Origin: Pseudomonas maumuensis
GTDB taxonomy: Bacteria; Pseudomonadota; Gammaproteobacteria; Pseudomonadales; Pseudomonadaceae
DNA: 64,000 bases
NCBI RefSeq assembly: GCF_019139675.1
Contig: NZ_CP077077.1
Location: forward strand, 4,650,001-4,714,000
Direction: 5' to 3'
Shown: positions 1-8,690 of the stretch, piece after piece
Layout: the number at the start of each line of letters is the position of its first letter
How positions within the stretch are numbered: the first letter of the stretch is position 1
Notes under the pieces: model-generated
What the model was told of the DNA's origin: nothing
The model's database searches: none
What the model saw: only the letters and a program-made list of their open reading frames with translations
Made by a program: the position numbers and the translations under genes

Positions 1-792
1 AAAGGCATCGGCCTGATCATGCTGGTACTGATCGGTATCGTCCCGGCCAAGTTCGTCCTCGACTTGAACAGCACCACCTACCAGATCGAGCGTACCCGCG
101 ACGCCACCTTGCACCTCAGCCAGTTCTACCAGCGCAACGCCGCCACCCTGGGCGAGTTCCTGGCACTGGGCAAGGCGCAGGCGAGCGACCTGCCCGAGCA
201 GTTCAGCTGCAACCCGCAGCAGACCGAGCCGACCATCGCCGCCCTGCAATCGTCGCTGGCCGGAGTGACCGACTACCGCGCCCTGAGCGCTGAGAAGCGC
301 GTCGAAGTGCGCCGTTACCTGCTCTGCCTGGATGACACGGCGAAGAAGGTCGGTAAGCTGCCTGGCCTGGAGGCTCGTGAAAAGGCTGACCTCGATAAAC
401 TGCGCAAGGACCTGACCGCCACCACCGAGTATGCCCCGTTCTGGGTGATCGTCGCCGTCGCCCTGGCCCTGGGCCTGGGCACCATGGTTGGCTGGAAACG
501 CGTGGTACTGACCGTCGGCGAGAAGATCGGCAAGCAAGGCATGACCTATGCACAGGGCATGTCGGCGCAGATCACCGCGGCCTGCGCCATCGGCATGGCC
601 AACGTGTTCAGCCTGCCGGTGTCCACCACCCACGTACTGTCGTCGGGTGTGGCCGGCACCATGGTCGCCAACAAGAGCGGCCTGCAGGGCGGCACCGTGA
701 AGACCATCCTGCTGGCCTGGGTACTTACCCTGCCGGCATCGATGGGCCTGGCGGCCGGCCTGTTCTGGCTGGCGTCCAAGGCCATCGGCTGA
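1..792 (+). CDS. pitA: Inorganic phosphate transporter, PiT family (3' part)
   Basis: This is the C-terminal 263 residues of a low-affinity phosphate permease in the inner membrane; the frame is open from the first base, so the 5' end lies outside the window. The visible part begins inside a membrane segment, continues with a hydrophilic loop of about 110 residues, and ends in three or four hydrophobic helices. The second half carries the repeated PiT signature region around TTHVLSSGVAGTMVA. PiT proteins carry neutral metal-phosphate with protons. A strong terminator follows directly. Family assignment is firm; the symbol is inferred from the family and from the usual neighbourhood in P. putida. 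Confidence 0.85.
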   Translation, partial: KGIGLIMLVLIGIVPAKFVLDLNSTTYQIERTRDATLHLSQFYQRNAATLGEFLALGKAQASDLPEQFSCNPQQTEPTIAALQSSLAGVTDYRALSAEKRVEVRRYLLCLDDTAKKVGKLPGLEAREKADLDKLRKDLTATTEYAPFWVIVAVALALGLGTMVGWKRVVLTVGEKIGKQGMTYAQGMSAQITAACAIGMANVFSLPVSTTHVLSSGVAGTMVANKSGLQGGTVKTILLAWVLTLPASMGLAAGLFWLASKAIG

Positions 793-810
793 TTGCCATT
801 GCCGCACTGC

Positions 811-837
811 AAAGGCGCCCTACGGGGCGCCTTTTTT
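811..837 (+). terminator. Rho-independent terminator after pitA
   Basis: A GC-rich hairpin (AAGGCGCCC, loop TACG, GGGCGCC) is followed by six T residues, 19 bases after the pitA stop. It lies between pitA and the convergent HerA-like gene and, having A residues on the other side, may act in both directions. Confidence 0.85.
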
Positions 838-855
838 GTATCTGCTATCGGACCG

Positions 856-2331
856 CTAGCGTTTCTTCCCGCCCAGCAACGACCCCATCAACCCACGCAC
901 CAGCTGGCGCCCCAACTGATTGGCCGCCTGGCGTACCGCCGACTTGATCGCCTGCCCAGCCGCGCTCTGCAGAAACTCGCCGGCCTTGTCGGCGAAGCTG
1001 TCTTCATCGGCCTTGGCCTGAGGTACCGGTTCCACCGGCTCGCCCTTGCGTTGTGTGAGCATTTCATAGGCCGACTCTCGGTCGATCGGCTTGTCATAAC
1101 GCCCAGCCAGCGGCGATGCCGCAACCAACGCACTGCGCTCAGCCGCACTCAACGGCCCGATTCGCGACTGCGGCGGCGCGATCAGCACCCGCTGGACCAT
1201 GGCCGGCGTCCCCTTTTCTTCCAGGGTTCCGACCAAGGCTTCGCCGATACCCAGTTCAGTGAGCACTGCCAGGCTGTCGAAAGCCGGGTTGGGTCGGAAA
1301 CCATCGGCCACGGCGCGCAGCGACTTCTGCTCCTTGGCGGTGAATGCCCGCAGGCCATGCTGGATGCGCAACCCCAACTGGGCTAGTACCGCATCCGGTA
1401 AATCGCCGGGTGACTGAGTGACAAAATACACACCCACGCCTTTGGAGCGGATAAGCCGCACCACCTGCTCCAGGCGATCCTGCAGAGCCTTGGGCGTGCC
1501 ATTGAACAGTAGATGCGCCTCATCGAAGAACAGCGCCAGTACGGGCTTGTCGGCATCGCCACGTTCCGGCAACTGCTCGAACAGTTCGGCCAGTAACCAC
1601 AGCAGGAACGTCGCATAAACCTTGGGAGCCTCATGCACCAGGCGGCTGGCATCGAGCAGGTGGATGCGACCTTGCCCGTCGCCCTCCGGGCGCAGCAGAT
1701 CCTCTAGTTGCAACGCCGGCTCGCCGAACAGCGCCTCGGCCCCTTGTTGTTCCAGGGTCGCCAGCCGGCGCAAGAGTGCCTGGGTGGAGGCACTGGTCAT
1801 CAAAGCGCTGTCCTCGCCCAGCATCTGGGGGTTGTCCTTCAGATGCGCCAGCAGGGCCTTGAGGTCTTTCAGGTCGAGCAACAGCAGCCCCTCACGGTCG
1901 GCCACCTTGAACGCCGCATACAAGGCAGCCTGCTGGCTGTCGGTGAGTTCCAGCAGATTGCCCAACAGCAATGGCCCCATTTCGCTCAGCGTGGTGCGCA
2001 GGGGATGACCCGATTGCCCGGCGACATCCCATAGGCTTACCGGGTACGCCCGGGGCGTGTGGTTCAGCCAGGGCATCCCGGCGATCCGCTCCGCCACCTT
2101 GCCCTGCGGCGCGCCCGCCGCACCGAGGCCACACAGGTCGCCCTTCACATCCGCCGCGAAAACCGCCACCCCGGCGTCACTGAACAGCTCGGCAAGGTGC
2201 TGCAGGGTAACCGTCTTGCCGGTGCCCGTGGCCCCGGCCACCAGGCCGTGCCGGTTGGCCAGGCGCATGGCCTGGGATACCGGCTGACCATCCGACCCCG
2301 CTCCTACAACCATTCGTAAGGAATCTCCCAT
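856..2331 (-). CDS. HerA/YjgR-like ATPase (DUF853)
   Basis: This 491-residue cytoplasmic ATPase belongs to the DUF853 group related to the HerA/FtsK helicase-translocase fold (E. coli YjgR). The Walker A motif GATGTGKT lies at residues 33-40 after a short N-terminal stretch, and a Walker B motif (LALFFDEAHLLF) near residue 255. The region VVRLIRSKGVGVYFVTQSPGDLP is typical of the family. The C-terminus is alanine-rich, helical and basic (ends GGKKR). The cellular role is unknown; DNA processing or translocation is only inferred from the fold. A second in-frame ATG at 2313 lies 9-11 bases from a GGGAG sequence and could be the real start. It is transcribed alone, convergent with pitA and divergent from the chemoreceptor gene. 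Confidence 0.85.
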   Translation of the reverse strand: MGDSLRMVVGAGSDGQPVSQAMRLANRHGLVAGATGTGKTVTLQHLAELFSDAGVAVFAADVKGDLCGLGAAGAPQGKVAERIAGMPWLNHTPRAYPVSLWDVAGQSGHPLRTTLSEMGPLLLGNLLELTDSQQAALYAAFKVADREGLLLLDLKDLKALLAHLKDNPQMLGEDSALMTSASTQALLRRLATLEQQGAEALFGEPALQLEDLLRPEGDGQGRIHLLDASRLVHEAPKVYATFLLWLLAELFEQLPERGDADKPVLALFFDEAHLLFNGTPKALQDRLEQVVRLIRSKGVGVYFVTQSPGDLPDAVLAQLGLRIQHGLRAFTAKEQKSLRAVADGFRPNPAFDSLAVLTELGIGEALVGTLEEKGTPAMVQRVLIAPPQSRIGPLSAAERSALVAASPLAGRYDKPIDRESAYEMLTQRKGEPVEPVPQAKADEDSFADKAGEFLQSAAGQAIKSAVRQAANQLGRQLVRGLMGSLLGGKKR

Positions 2332-2500
2332 CTTCTTTCATCCCCGCTCAAGTTCTGCCACGTGACAGCCGATAGTTCAAAACGACGCTTACCAGAAAGA
2401 CAGTAACAACCCGAAAAGGACCACGGGACTTGTTGCACTGTTTTCCAGCGGTGCTTTGTGCGAACGACCCGATAAAAACCTTAGCGGACGCGATCACGTT

Positions 2501-4375
2501 ATGAATAAAAGCCTTCGTTTCAGCCACAAGATTCTTCTGGCGGCATCACTGATCGTGATCCTCGCCTTCAGCCTGTTCACCCTGTACAACGACTACCTCC
2601 AGCGTAACGCCATTCGCGAAGACCTGGAGAACTACCTGGCCGAGATGGGCGAGTCCACCTCCACCAACATCCGCAACCTGTTCGAAGGGCGCATCAAGCT
2701 GGTCGACAACGTCGCCCAGAACCTCGCCCAGTTCCCACAGAACACCGGCACCCTGCTGGGCCAGAACGCACTTACCTCGAGCTTCCTGACCATCTATCTG
2801 GGCCAACCCGACGGCACCTTCACCGTGCGCCCGGACACCAAGATGCCCGACGGCTACGACCCGCGCGTACGCCCTTGGTACAAGGACGGCCTGAACGCCA
2901 GCGGCCCGATCCTCACCGAGCCCTACATCGACATGGCCACCAACAAGATGGTCATCTCGATCATCAGCACCGCCTCGCGCTCGGTCGGCGTGGTCGGCGG
3001 CGACCTGGCCCTCGATGGCCTGGTGGAAATCATCAATTCGTTGAATTTCGGCGGCATGGGCTATGCCTTCCTGGTCAATGACCAAGGCAAGATCCTGATC
3101 CACCCGGACAAGAACCTGGTGATGAAATCGCTGTCGGACCTGTTCCCGCAGAATACCCCTCGCCTGTCCAGCGACCTGACCGAAGTGACGCTCAACGGCG
3201 AAACCCGTTTGCTGAGCTTCACCCCGGTCAAGGGCCTGCCATCGGCCAACTGGTACATCGGCCTGTCGGTGGACAAGGACAAGGCTTTCTCGATGCTCAG
3301 CACCTTCCGCACCTCGGCGGTAATCGCCACCCTGGTCGCGGTGGTGATCATCATCGCCCTGCTCGGCCTGCTGATCCGCGTACTGATGCAGCCGCTGCAC
3401 ACCATGACCCGCGCCATGTCGAACATCGCCGAAGGCGAAGGCGACCTGACCCGTCGCCTGGAAATCCACAACCACGACGAATTCGGCATCCTCGGCACCG
3501 CCTTCAACCGCTTCGTCGAACGCATCCACGGCTCGATCCGCGAGGTGTCATCGGCCACCGAGCAGGTCAACGAAGTGGCGCTGCGGGTTATCAGTGCCTC
3601 GAACTCGTCGATGGCCAACTCCGACGAGCAGTCCAACCGCACCAACAGCGTCGCCGCCGCCATCAACCAACTCGGCGCCGCTGCCCAGGAGATCGCCGGC
3701 AATGCCGCCCAGGCCTCGCAGCACGCCAGCTCCGCGCGGCTGCTGGCCGAGGAAGGCCAACAGGTGGTGCAGCGCAACATCGATGCGATGAACCGCCTTT
3801 CGGACTTGATCGTCACCTCCAGCGAACACATCGAGACACTGAACAACAAGACCGTGAACATCGGTCAGATCCTCGAAGTGATCACCAGCATTTCCCAGCA
3901 GACCAACCTGCTCGCCCTCAACGCCGCCATCGAGGCCGCCCGCGCCGGTGAGGCCGGCCGCGGCTTCGCCGTGGTCGCCGACGAGGTGCGCAACCTGGCG
4001 CACCGTACCCAGGAGTCGGCGCAACAGGTGCAGACCATGATCGAGGAGCTGCAGGTCGGTGCCCGCGAGTCGGTCGATACCATGGGCCAGAGCCAGCGCC
4101 ACAGCCAGGACAGCATGGACATCGCCAACCAGGCCGGCGAGCGCCTGGGCAGCGTCACCCAGCGTATCGGTGAGATCGACGGCATGAACCAGTCGGTGGC
4201 CACCGCCACCGAAGAGCAGACGGCCGTGGTCGACTCGATCAACATGGACATCAACGAGATCAACATGCTCAACCAGGAAGGCGTCGAGAACCTGCAGGCC
4301 ACCCTGCGCGCCTGTTCGGACCTGGAACAGCAGGCCGGTCGCCTCAAGCATCTGGTCGGCAGCTTCCGCATCTGA
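2501..4375 (+). CDS. mcpG: Methyl-accepting chemotaxis protein, dCache amino-acid type
   Basis: This 624-residue transmembrane chemoreceptor signals to CheA/CheW. It has a first membrane helix at about 12-34, a periplasmic dCache_1 domain to about 280, a second membrane helix around 283-310, a HAMP domain, and the cytoplasmic signalling hairpin with its conserved tip (QQTNLLALNAAIEAARAGE). The dCache pocket has the amino-acid-receptor pattern YxxxxRxWY at Y119, R124, W126 and Y127, plus Y142 and D168, so the ligand should be an amino acid or a close relative. In P. putida the family member at this position, McpG, senses GABA, so that is the best guess. The ATG at 2501 gives the family N-terminus MNKSLRFSHK; a longer frame from TTG 2456 is less likely. 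Confidence 0.85.
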   Translation: MNKSLRFSHKILLAASLIVILAFSLFTLYNDYLQRNAIREDLENYLAEMGESTSTNIRNLFEGRIKLVDNVAQNLAQFPQNTGTLLGQNALTSSFLTIYLGQPDGTFTVRPDTKMPDGYDPRVRPWYKDGLNASGPILTEPYIDMATNKMVISIISTASRSVGVVGGDLALDGLVEIINSLNFGGMGYAFLVNDQGKILIHPDKNLVMKSLSDLFPQNTPRLSSDLTEVTLNGETRLLSFTPVKGLPSANWYIGLSVDKDKAFSMLSTFRTSAVIATLVAVVIIIALLGLLIRVLMQPLHTMTRAMSNIAEGEGDLTRRLEIHNHDEFGILGTAFNRFVERIHGSIREVSSATEQVNEVALRVISASNSSMANSDEQSNRTNSVAAAINQLGAAAQEIAGNAAQASQHASSARLLAEEGQQVVQRNIDAMNRLSDLIVTSSEHIETLNNKTVNIGQILEVITSISQQTNLLALNAAIEAARAGEAGRGFAVVADEVRNLAHRTQESAQQVQTMIEELQVGARESVDTMGQSQRHSQDSMDIANQAGERLGSVTQRIGEIDGMNQSVATATEEQTAVVDSINMDINEINMLNQEGVENLQATLRACSDLEQQAGRLKHLVGSFRI

Positions 4376-4381
4376 CCCCCA

Positions 4382-4409
4382 CCCGCTCCCACCTCTGCGT
4401 GGGAGCGGG
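4382..4409 (+). terminator. Hairpin downstream of mcpG
   Basis: A perfect 10-base inverted repeat (CCCGCTCCCA / TGGGAGCGGG) with an 8-base loop begins 6 bases after the mcpG stop. There is no T tract, so it is either a weak terminator or a degenerate REP-type element. Confidence 0.5.
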
Positions 4410-4528
4410 CCCCGCCAAACCCCGATCGAACAAACTATCCTTCAGGTAGGTCAACCCTAAGGCGCGTCATCGCCGGCCCCGTGCCGGCCGATGACACACC
4501 CGAGGACGATCCCGGAGGGATGCTGATC

Positions 4529-5641
4529 GTGCATATCGCCGACATCACCATGTTCTATGCCCCGGCCAGCGGCGGCGTGAGAACCTATCTTGATGCCAAA
4601 CACCGCCGCCTCGACGCCATGGCCGGCGTTCGCCACAGCCTGTTGATTCCCGGCGCCAGCGCCAGCCAGGTCAACGGCGTCTATCATGTTCCCGCGCCGC
4701 CTCTGCCCTTCGGCAACGGCTACCGGTTCCCGGTGCGCCTGGCCCCCTGGTGCAAGGAGCTGCGTCGCCTGCAACCCGACCTGATCGAGGTCGGCGACCC
4801 CTACCTCACCGCCTGGGCGGCCCTGGAGGCACGGCGCAAGCTCGATGTCCCGGTGATCGGCTTCTATCACTCCGACCTGCCGCTGCTGGTGAGCAACCGT
4901 ATGGGCAATTGGTTCACGCCCAATGTCGAGGCCTACGTCAGCAAGCTCTACGGGCATTTCGACCGGGTACTGGCGCCCAGCCAGGTGATGGCCGACAAAC
5001 TGCGCAGGCTGGGGGTCGAGAATGTGCATGTGCAACGCCTGGGGGTGGACCTGGTGCAATTTCACCCCGACAAGCGCGACCCAGGCCTGCGTGCCGAACT
5101 GGGCATCGCCGACAGCAGCCGCCTGCTGGTCTTCGCCGGCCGCGGCTCACGGGAAAAGAACCTGCCGGTACTGCTCGATTGCATGCAGGCACTCGGACAG
5201 CCCTACCACCTGCTACTGGTGGGTTCGAACATGCCACTCGGCGTGCCGGACAATGTCAGCGTGATAGACCACTTCTGCCCACCCGACGAGGTCGCCCGGC
5301 TACTGGCCAGCGCCGACCTGCTGGTACATGCCGGCGACCAGGAAACCTTCGGCCTGGTCATCCTCGAGGCCATGGCCAGCGCCACGCCCGTGGTGACCGT
5401 GCGTGCAGGCGCCTTCGGCGAAATCGTCAGCGAACACTGCGGTCGCCTGTGCCCACCCAACGATGGCCGCGCCATGGCCGCAGCCGTGCGCGAAGTCTTC
5501 GACAGCGGCGTGCGCCAGCTTGGCGGCCAGGCGCGTCGCCACGTGGAACGCCACTACAGCTGGGACAATGTGGTCAGTGGCCTGCTCCACCATTACCAGG
5601 CGGTGCTGGGCCACCCATTGCCGGTGCGCGCCCATGGCTGA
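4529..5641 (+). CDS. Glycosyltransferase, GT4 family
   Basis: This 370-residue GT-B-fold glycosyltransferase has an N-terminal acceptor domain starting HIADITMFYAPASGGVRTY and a C-terminal nucleotide-sugar domain with the E-x7-E motif (ETFGLVILEAMA, about residue 275). The family transfers sugars with retention of configuration; the acceptor here is unknown. The GTG start at 4529 lies 10 bases after GGAGG and gives the usual N-terminus; an ATG at 4520 sits almost on top of that ribosome site and fits less well. Its stop overlaps the next start by 8 bases, so it is translationally coupled to the deacetylase and forms an operon with two downstream genes. A cell-surface glycan or glycolipid product is inferred from that context. 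Confidence 0.85.
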   Translation: MHIADITMFYAPASGGVRTYLDAKHRRLDAMAGVRHSLLIPGASASQVNGVYHVPAPPLPFGNGYRFPVRLAPWCKELRRLQPDLIEVGDPYLTAWAALEARRKLDVPVIGFYHSDLPLLVSNRMGNWFTPNVEAYVSKLYGHFDRVLAPSQVMADKLRRLGVENVHVQRLGVDLVQFHPDKRDPGLRAELGIADSSRLLVFAGRGSREKNLPVLLDCMQALGQPYHLLLVGSNMPLGVPDNVSVIDHFCPPDEVARLLASADLLVHAGDQETFGLVILEAMASATPVVTVRAGAFGEIVSEHCGRLCPPNDGRAMAAAVREVFDSGVRQLGGQARRHVERHYSWDNVVSGLLHHYQAVLGHPLPVRAHG

Positions 5642-6398
5642 GCCCACCGCCTCCCGACGCAGCCTGATGCTGGTGCTGCACGATGTGGCGCCGGAGACCT
5701 GGCCGGACTACCAACCCTTTGTCCAGGCGATCGACGACTTGGGTGGCGTGCCGATGACCTGGCTGGTGGTGCCGGATTTTCACCATCGCAACCCGCTCGC
5801 GTGCTCACCCAGCTTCTGCCGTCTGCTCGAACAGCGCCTGGCGCGTGGCGACGAACTGGCCCTGCACGGCTACTACCATGCCGACGACAGCCCTCCTCCA
5901 CGTGGGCCGGGCGAATACTTCATGCGCCGGATCTACACGCATGAAGGCGAATTCCATGGGCTGGACCAGGCAAGCGCACTCGAGCGACTGCAGGCCGGAC
6001 TTGCCTTGTTCGGGCAACAGGGCTGGCCGGTGGCGGGCTTCGTCGCCCCGGCCTGGCTGATGAGCGAAGGCACGCGCCAGGCCCTGCGCCAGTTGCCGCT
6101 ACGCTACACCAGCACGCCACGACACCTGTACCGGCTGCCGGACTTCACCGCCTTCGATGCCCCTGGGTTGGTGTGGAGCGCGCGCAGCGCCTGGCGCCGC
6201 AAGTTGTCGAAAGTGATCAGCGACTGGCAGTGCCGCCGCTGGCGCGAAGCCCAAACCCTGCGCCTGGGCCTGCATCCGGTGGACATGCGCCACGCCAGCG
6301 CACGCAACTACTGGCTCGAGACCCTGCAGCAGTTGCTCGCGCAGGGCCGGGAGCCACTGACCAAGTCAGCCTGGCTGGAGCGCCAGGCCGTGCCATGA
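5634..6398 (+). CDS. Polysaccharide deacetylase-like protein (DUF2334)
   Basis: This 254-residue protein of the DUF2334 branch of the NodB/polysaccharide-deacetylase superfamily shows the motif LHDVAP near residue 15 for metal and base residues and HGYYHADD near residue 80 for the metal-binding histidines. No signal peptide is visible, so it appears cytoplasmic. The ATG at 5634 overlaps the end of the glycosyltransferase gene, and its own stop overlaps the next start (ATGA). Family members are presumed hydrolases that remove acetyl groups from sugars; the substrate is unknown, and the tie to the glycosyltransferase suggests it works on the same glycan or glycolipid. Confidence 0.82.
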   Translation: MAEPTASRRSLMLVLHDVAPETWPDYQPFVQAIDDLGGVPMTWLVVPDFHHRNPLACSPSFCRLLEQRLARGDELALHGYYHADDSPPPRGPGEYFMRRIYTHEGEFHGLDQASALERLQAGLALFGQQGWPVAGFVAPAWLMSEGTRQALRQLPLRYTSTPRHLYRLPDFTAFDAPGLVWSARSAWRRKLSKVISDWQCRRWREAQTLRLGLHPVDMRHASARNYWLETLQQLLAQGREPLTKSAWLERQAVP

Positions 6399-7384
6399 AT
6401 CGGCTGGGCTGGCTGGGCCTGGCAATGCTGCTGGCGTTGTCGGTGCCCGCGCTGCTTGGCGGCCGCGACTTGCTCCCGCGCCTGCAATCCTTCGCCCCTG
6501 GGCTGATGGCGCTGCTGCTGGGCATGATCCTGTTGTGCTGGACTCTCAATGCCTTGCGCCTGCGCTTGCTGCTCGGTGAACAGGGCGCCCGGGTGGGCCG
6601 GATCCGCAGCCTGGGAGTGGTCATGGCCACCGAGTTCGCCATCTGTACCACGCCTGGCGGCACGGGCGGCCCACTGACCTTGATGGCCCTGCTGGCACGC
6701 GAACGTATCGCGCCCTCGCGTAGCGGCGCGGTGTTCGCCATGGACCAGTTGAACGACCTGCTGTTCTTCTTCTGCGCCATGCTGGCGATCGCCGCCTATG
6801 CCCTGTTCCACAGGCTCGGCCACAGCCAGGCGCACATGCTGATGGGCAGCGCCTTGCTGCTGTGCGCCGCGCTGGTCGGGATCGCCCTGCTGCTGCGTTA
6901 TCGACGCGGGGTGATCCGCGGCAATGGCCGGTTACTGCGACGCCTGGGCATGTCACCGGCACGGCGGCGACGCTGGGCACGTAAAGTGCTGCGCTTCGCC
7001 CATGCCCTGGCCGATACCTGGCGCATGCCACGGCGTACACTGGCGCTGGTGTTCATCCTGACCTGCGCGCACTGGTGCCTGCGCTACAGCGTGCTGTACC
7101 TGGTGCTGCGAGGGTTGGGCGTAGAGCTGGCATGGATCCCGAGCTTTCTGGTGCAAATGCTGTCGCTCAGCGCGGGACAGTTCAGCCTGCTGCCGGGCGG
7201 CGCCGGCGCGGCAGAGCTGACTTCGGCGACCTTGTTGTCACCGCTGGTGGGCAGTTCGACGGCAGCGGCAGCGATTCTGATCTGGCGCGCGGTTACCTAT
7301 TACTTCTATCTGCTGGCGGGTGGGCCGGTGTTCCTGTATCTGCTGGCGCGCCCACGGCAGGAACGGCGTCAGCAGACCGGTTGA
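6395..7384 (+). CDS. LPG-synthase-type transmembrane protein (UPF0104/AglD2-like)
   Basis: This 329-residue integral membrane protein has about eight hydrophobic segments spread over its length. It belongs to the family sharing the flippase-like transmembrane domain of lysylphosphatidylglycerol synthase, but lacks the C-terminal aminoacyl-transferase domain. The conserved GGTGGPLTLMALL region around residue 88 and the PGGAGAAELT region near residue 268 are typical of the family. The start overlaps the deacetylase stop by four bases (ATGA). In context it could move the lipid-linked product of the glycosyltransferase/deacetylase pair across the inner membrane; this role is inferred, not shown. 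Confidence 0.78.
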   Translation: MNRLGWLGLAMLLALSVPALLGGRDLLPRLQSFAPGLMALLLGMILLCWTLNALRLRLLLGEQGARVGRIRSLGVVMATEFAICTTPGGTGGPLTLMALLARERIAPSRSGAVFAMDQLNDLLFFFCAMLAIAAYALFHRLGHSQAHMLMGSALLLCAALVGIALLLRYRRGVIRGNGRLLRRLGMSPARRRRWARKVLRFAHALADTWRMPRRTLALVFILTCAHWCLRYSVLYLVLRGLGVELAWIPSFLVQMLSLSAGQFSLLPGGAGAAELTSATLLSPLVGSSTAAAAILIWRAVTYYFYLLAGGPVFLYLLARPRQERRQQTG

Positions 7385-7523
7385 GCCGCCCCCAGAGTTC
7401 GGCGGCACCAGGAAACTCGGTGCCGTCCTCGTCGCTCAGGGCCTCGGGGTCGAAGCGGGCCAGGCAGCCTTCGCCCAAGGTAGGCGGCGCCGAGGCGCCG
7501 GCCTTGTCACGTGGATCCGCCAT
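7293..7523 (-). CDS. Possible small hypothetical protein downstream of purU
   Basis: A 76-codon frame begins 16 bases after the purU stop and has a GAGG ribosome site 8 bases before its ATG, so it could be co-transcribed with purU. The first 50 residues (LARFDPEALSDEDGTEFPG) look like ordinary protein; the last 25 are proline/alanine-rich and overlap the 3' end of the convergent membrane-protein gene. No domain is recognised. It may be genuine but could equally be a by-product of high GC content. Confidence 0.35.
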   Translation of the reverse strand: MADPRDKAGASAPPTLGEGCLARFDPEALSDEDGTEFPGAAELWGRLNRSADAVPAVGAPADTGTPAHPPADRSNR

Positions 7524-7538
7524 GCGCAGGCCCTCGAC

Positions 7539-8390
7539 TCAGTTGAACACCACAGTCTTGTTGCCATGCACCAGCACGCGGTCTTCCAGGTGATAGCGCA
7601 GGCCGCGGGCCAGGACCATCTTCTCCACGTCACGGCCAAAGCGGACCATGTCCTCGATGCTGTCGGCATGGCTGACCCGCACCACGTCCTGCTCGATGAT
7701 GGGGCCGGCGTCCAGCTCTTCGGTCACGTAGTGGCAGGTCGCGCCGATCAGTTTCACGCCGCGCAGCGCCGCCTGGTGATAAGGCTTGGCGCCGACGAAC
7801 GACGGCAGGAAGCTGTGGTGGATGTTGATGACCTTTTCCGCGTATGCCTGGCACAGCTGCGGCGGCAGGATCTGCATGTAGCGCGCCAGCACCACGGCAT
7901 CGGCGCCGCACTCTTCGACCAGGCGCGAGACTTCGGCGAACGCCGGCTGCTTGTCCTTCGGATCGACCGGCACATGGTGGAACGGAATGCCGTGCCACTC
8001 GACCATGCTGCGCAGGTCGTTGTGGTTGGAGATAACGCACGGGATCTCGCAGTCCAATTCATCGGTGTGCCAACGGTGCAGCAGGTCCGCCAGGCAGTGC
8101 GACTCGCGGCTGGCCATCAATACCACGCGCTTCTTCTGTGCCGAATCGGTGATCCGCCAGGTCATGGAGAACTCTTCGGCGATCGGGGCGAATGCCTCGC
8201 GGAAAGCCTCGATACCGAACGGCAGGGACTCGGCGCGGATCTCATGGCGCATGAAGAACCAACCGCTCTGCTCGTCGGAATGGTGGCTGGCTTCGTTGAT
8301 CCAGCCATTGTAGAGGGCCAGGAAATTACTGACTTTTGCCACGATGCCGACACGGTCGGGGCAAGCGATCACCAATCGATAGGTGCGCAT
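7539..8390 (-). CDS. purU: Formyltetrahydrofolate deformylase
   Basis: PurU hydrolyses 10-formyl-tetrahydrofolate to formate and tetrahydrofolate, balancing one-carbon pools and feeding formate to PurT in purine synthesis. The 283-residue protein has an N-terminal ACT regulatory domain (residues 1-80, RTYRLVIACPDRVGIVAKV) and a C-terminal formyl-transferase fold with the catalytic asparagine and histidine (NIHHSFLPSF) and aspartate (ELDAGPIIEQD). The ATG at 8390 is preceded by GGAG at a suitable distance and gives the family N-terminus; upstream in-frame codons are not conserved in character. It is cytoplasmic and divergent from mvaT. Confidence 0.93.
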   Translation of the reverse strand: MRTYRLVIACPDRVGIVAKVSNFLALYNGWINEASHHSDEQSGWFFMRHEIRAESLPFGIEAFREAFAPIAEEFSMTWRITDSAQKKRVVLMASRESHCLADLLHRWHTDELDCEIPCVISNHNDLRSMVEWHGIPFHHVPVDPKDKQPAFAEVSRLVEECGADAVVLARYMQILPPQLCQAYAEKVINIHHSFLPSFVGAKPYHQAALRGVKLIGATCHYVTEELDAGPIIEQDVVRVSHADSIEDMVRFGRDVEKMVLARGLRYHLEDRVLVHGNKTVVFN

Positions 8391-8690
8391 GAGGGAGACT
8401 CCAGAACTTCGCAAAGGCGCACATTCTAGCGGCCTGCCAGGGAAAACGCAGTAATCATCTTTGCCTACGCGCACTGGCTCAACGGTTCGATCGCACAGGT
8501 CTATTCCTCTTTTCCCAAGGGGGAAATGGCGATTGCCCCGGGAAGATTGTAAATTTTTCTTAACCTAAAGACCGCGAAGTCATGCCCTACTATTAATTGA
8601 GTCATCAATTTTAAATTGTTTACTTGAGAGTATCCTCTGTCTATTATTGCCCCCACTGTCTCTCTCTGAACATGCATTAAGGAACACACC
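8391..8690. promoter_or_regulatory. AT-rich divergent control region between purU and mvaT
   Basis: This 300-base gene-free stretch is much richer in A and T than its surroundings, particularly 8540-8650, with short inverted repeats around TTAATTGA/TCAATTTTAAATT and a TATTAT -10-like hexamer at 8642-8647. It should hold the promoters of both flanking genes. Because MvaT-type proteins bind AT-rich DNA, autoregulation here is plausible. I could not place a -35 box with proper spacing. Confidence 0.55.
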
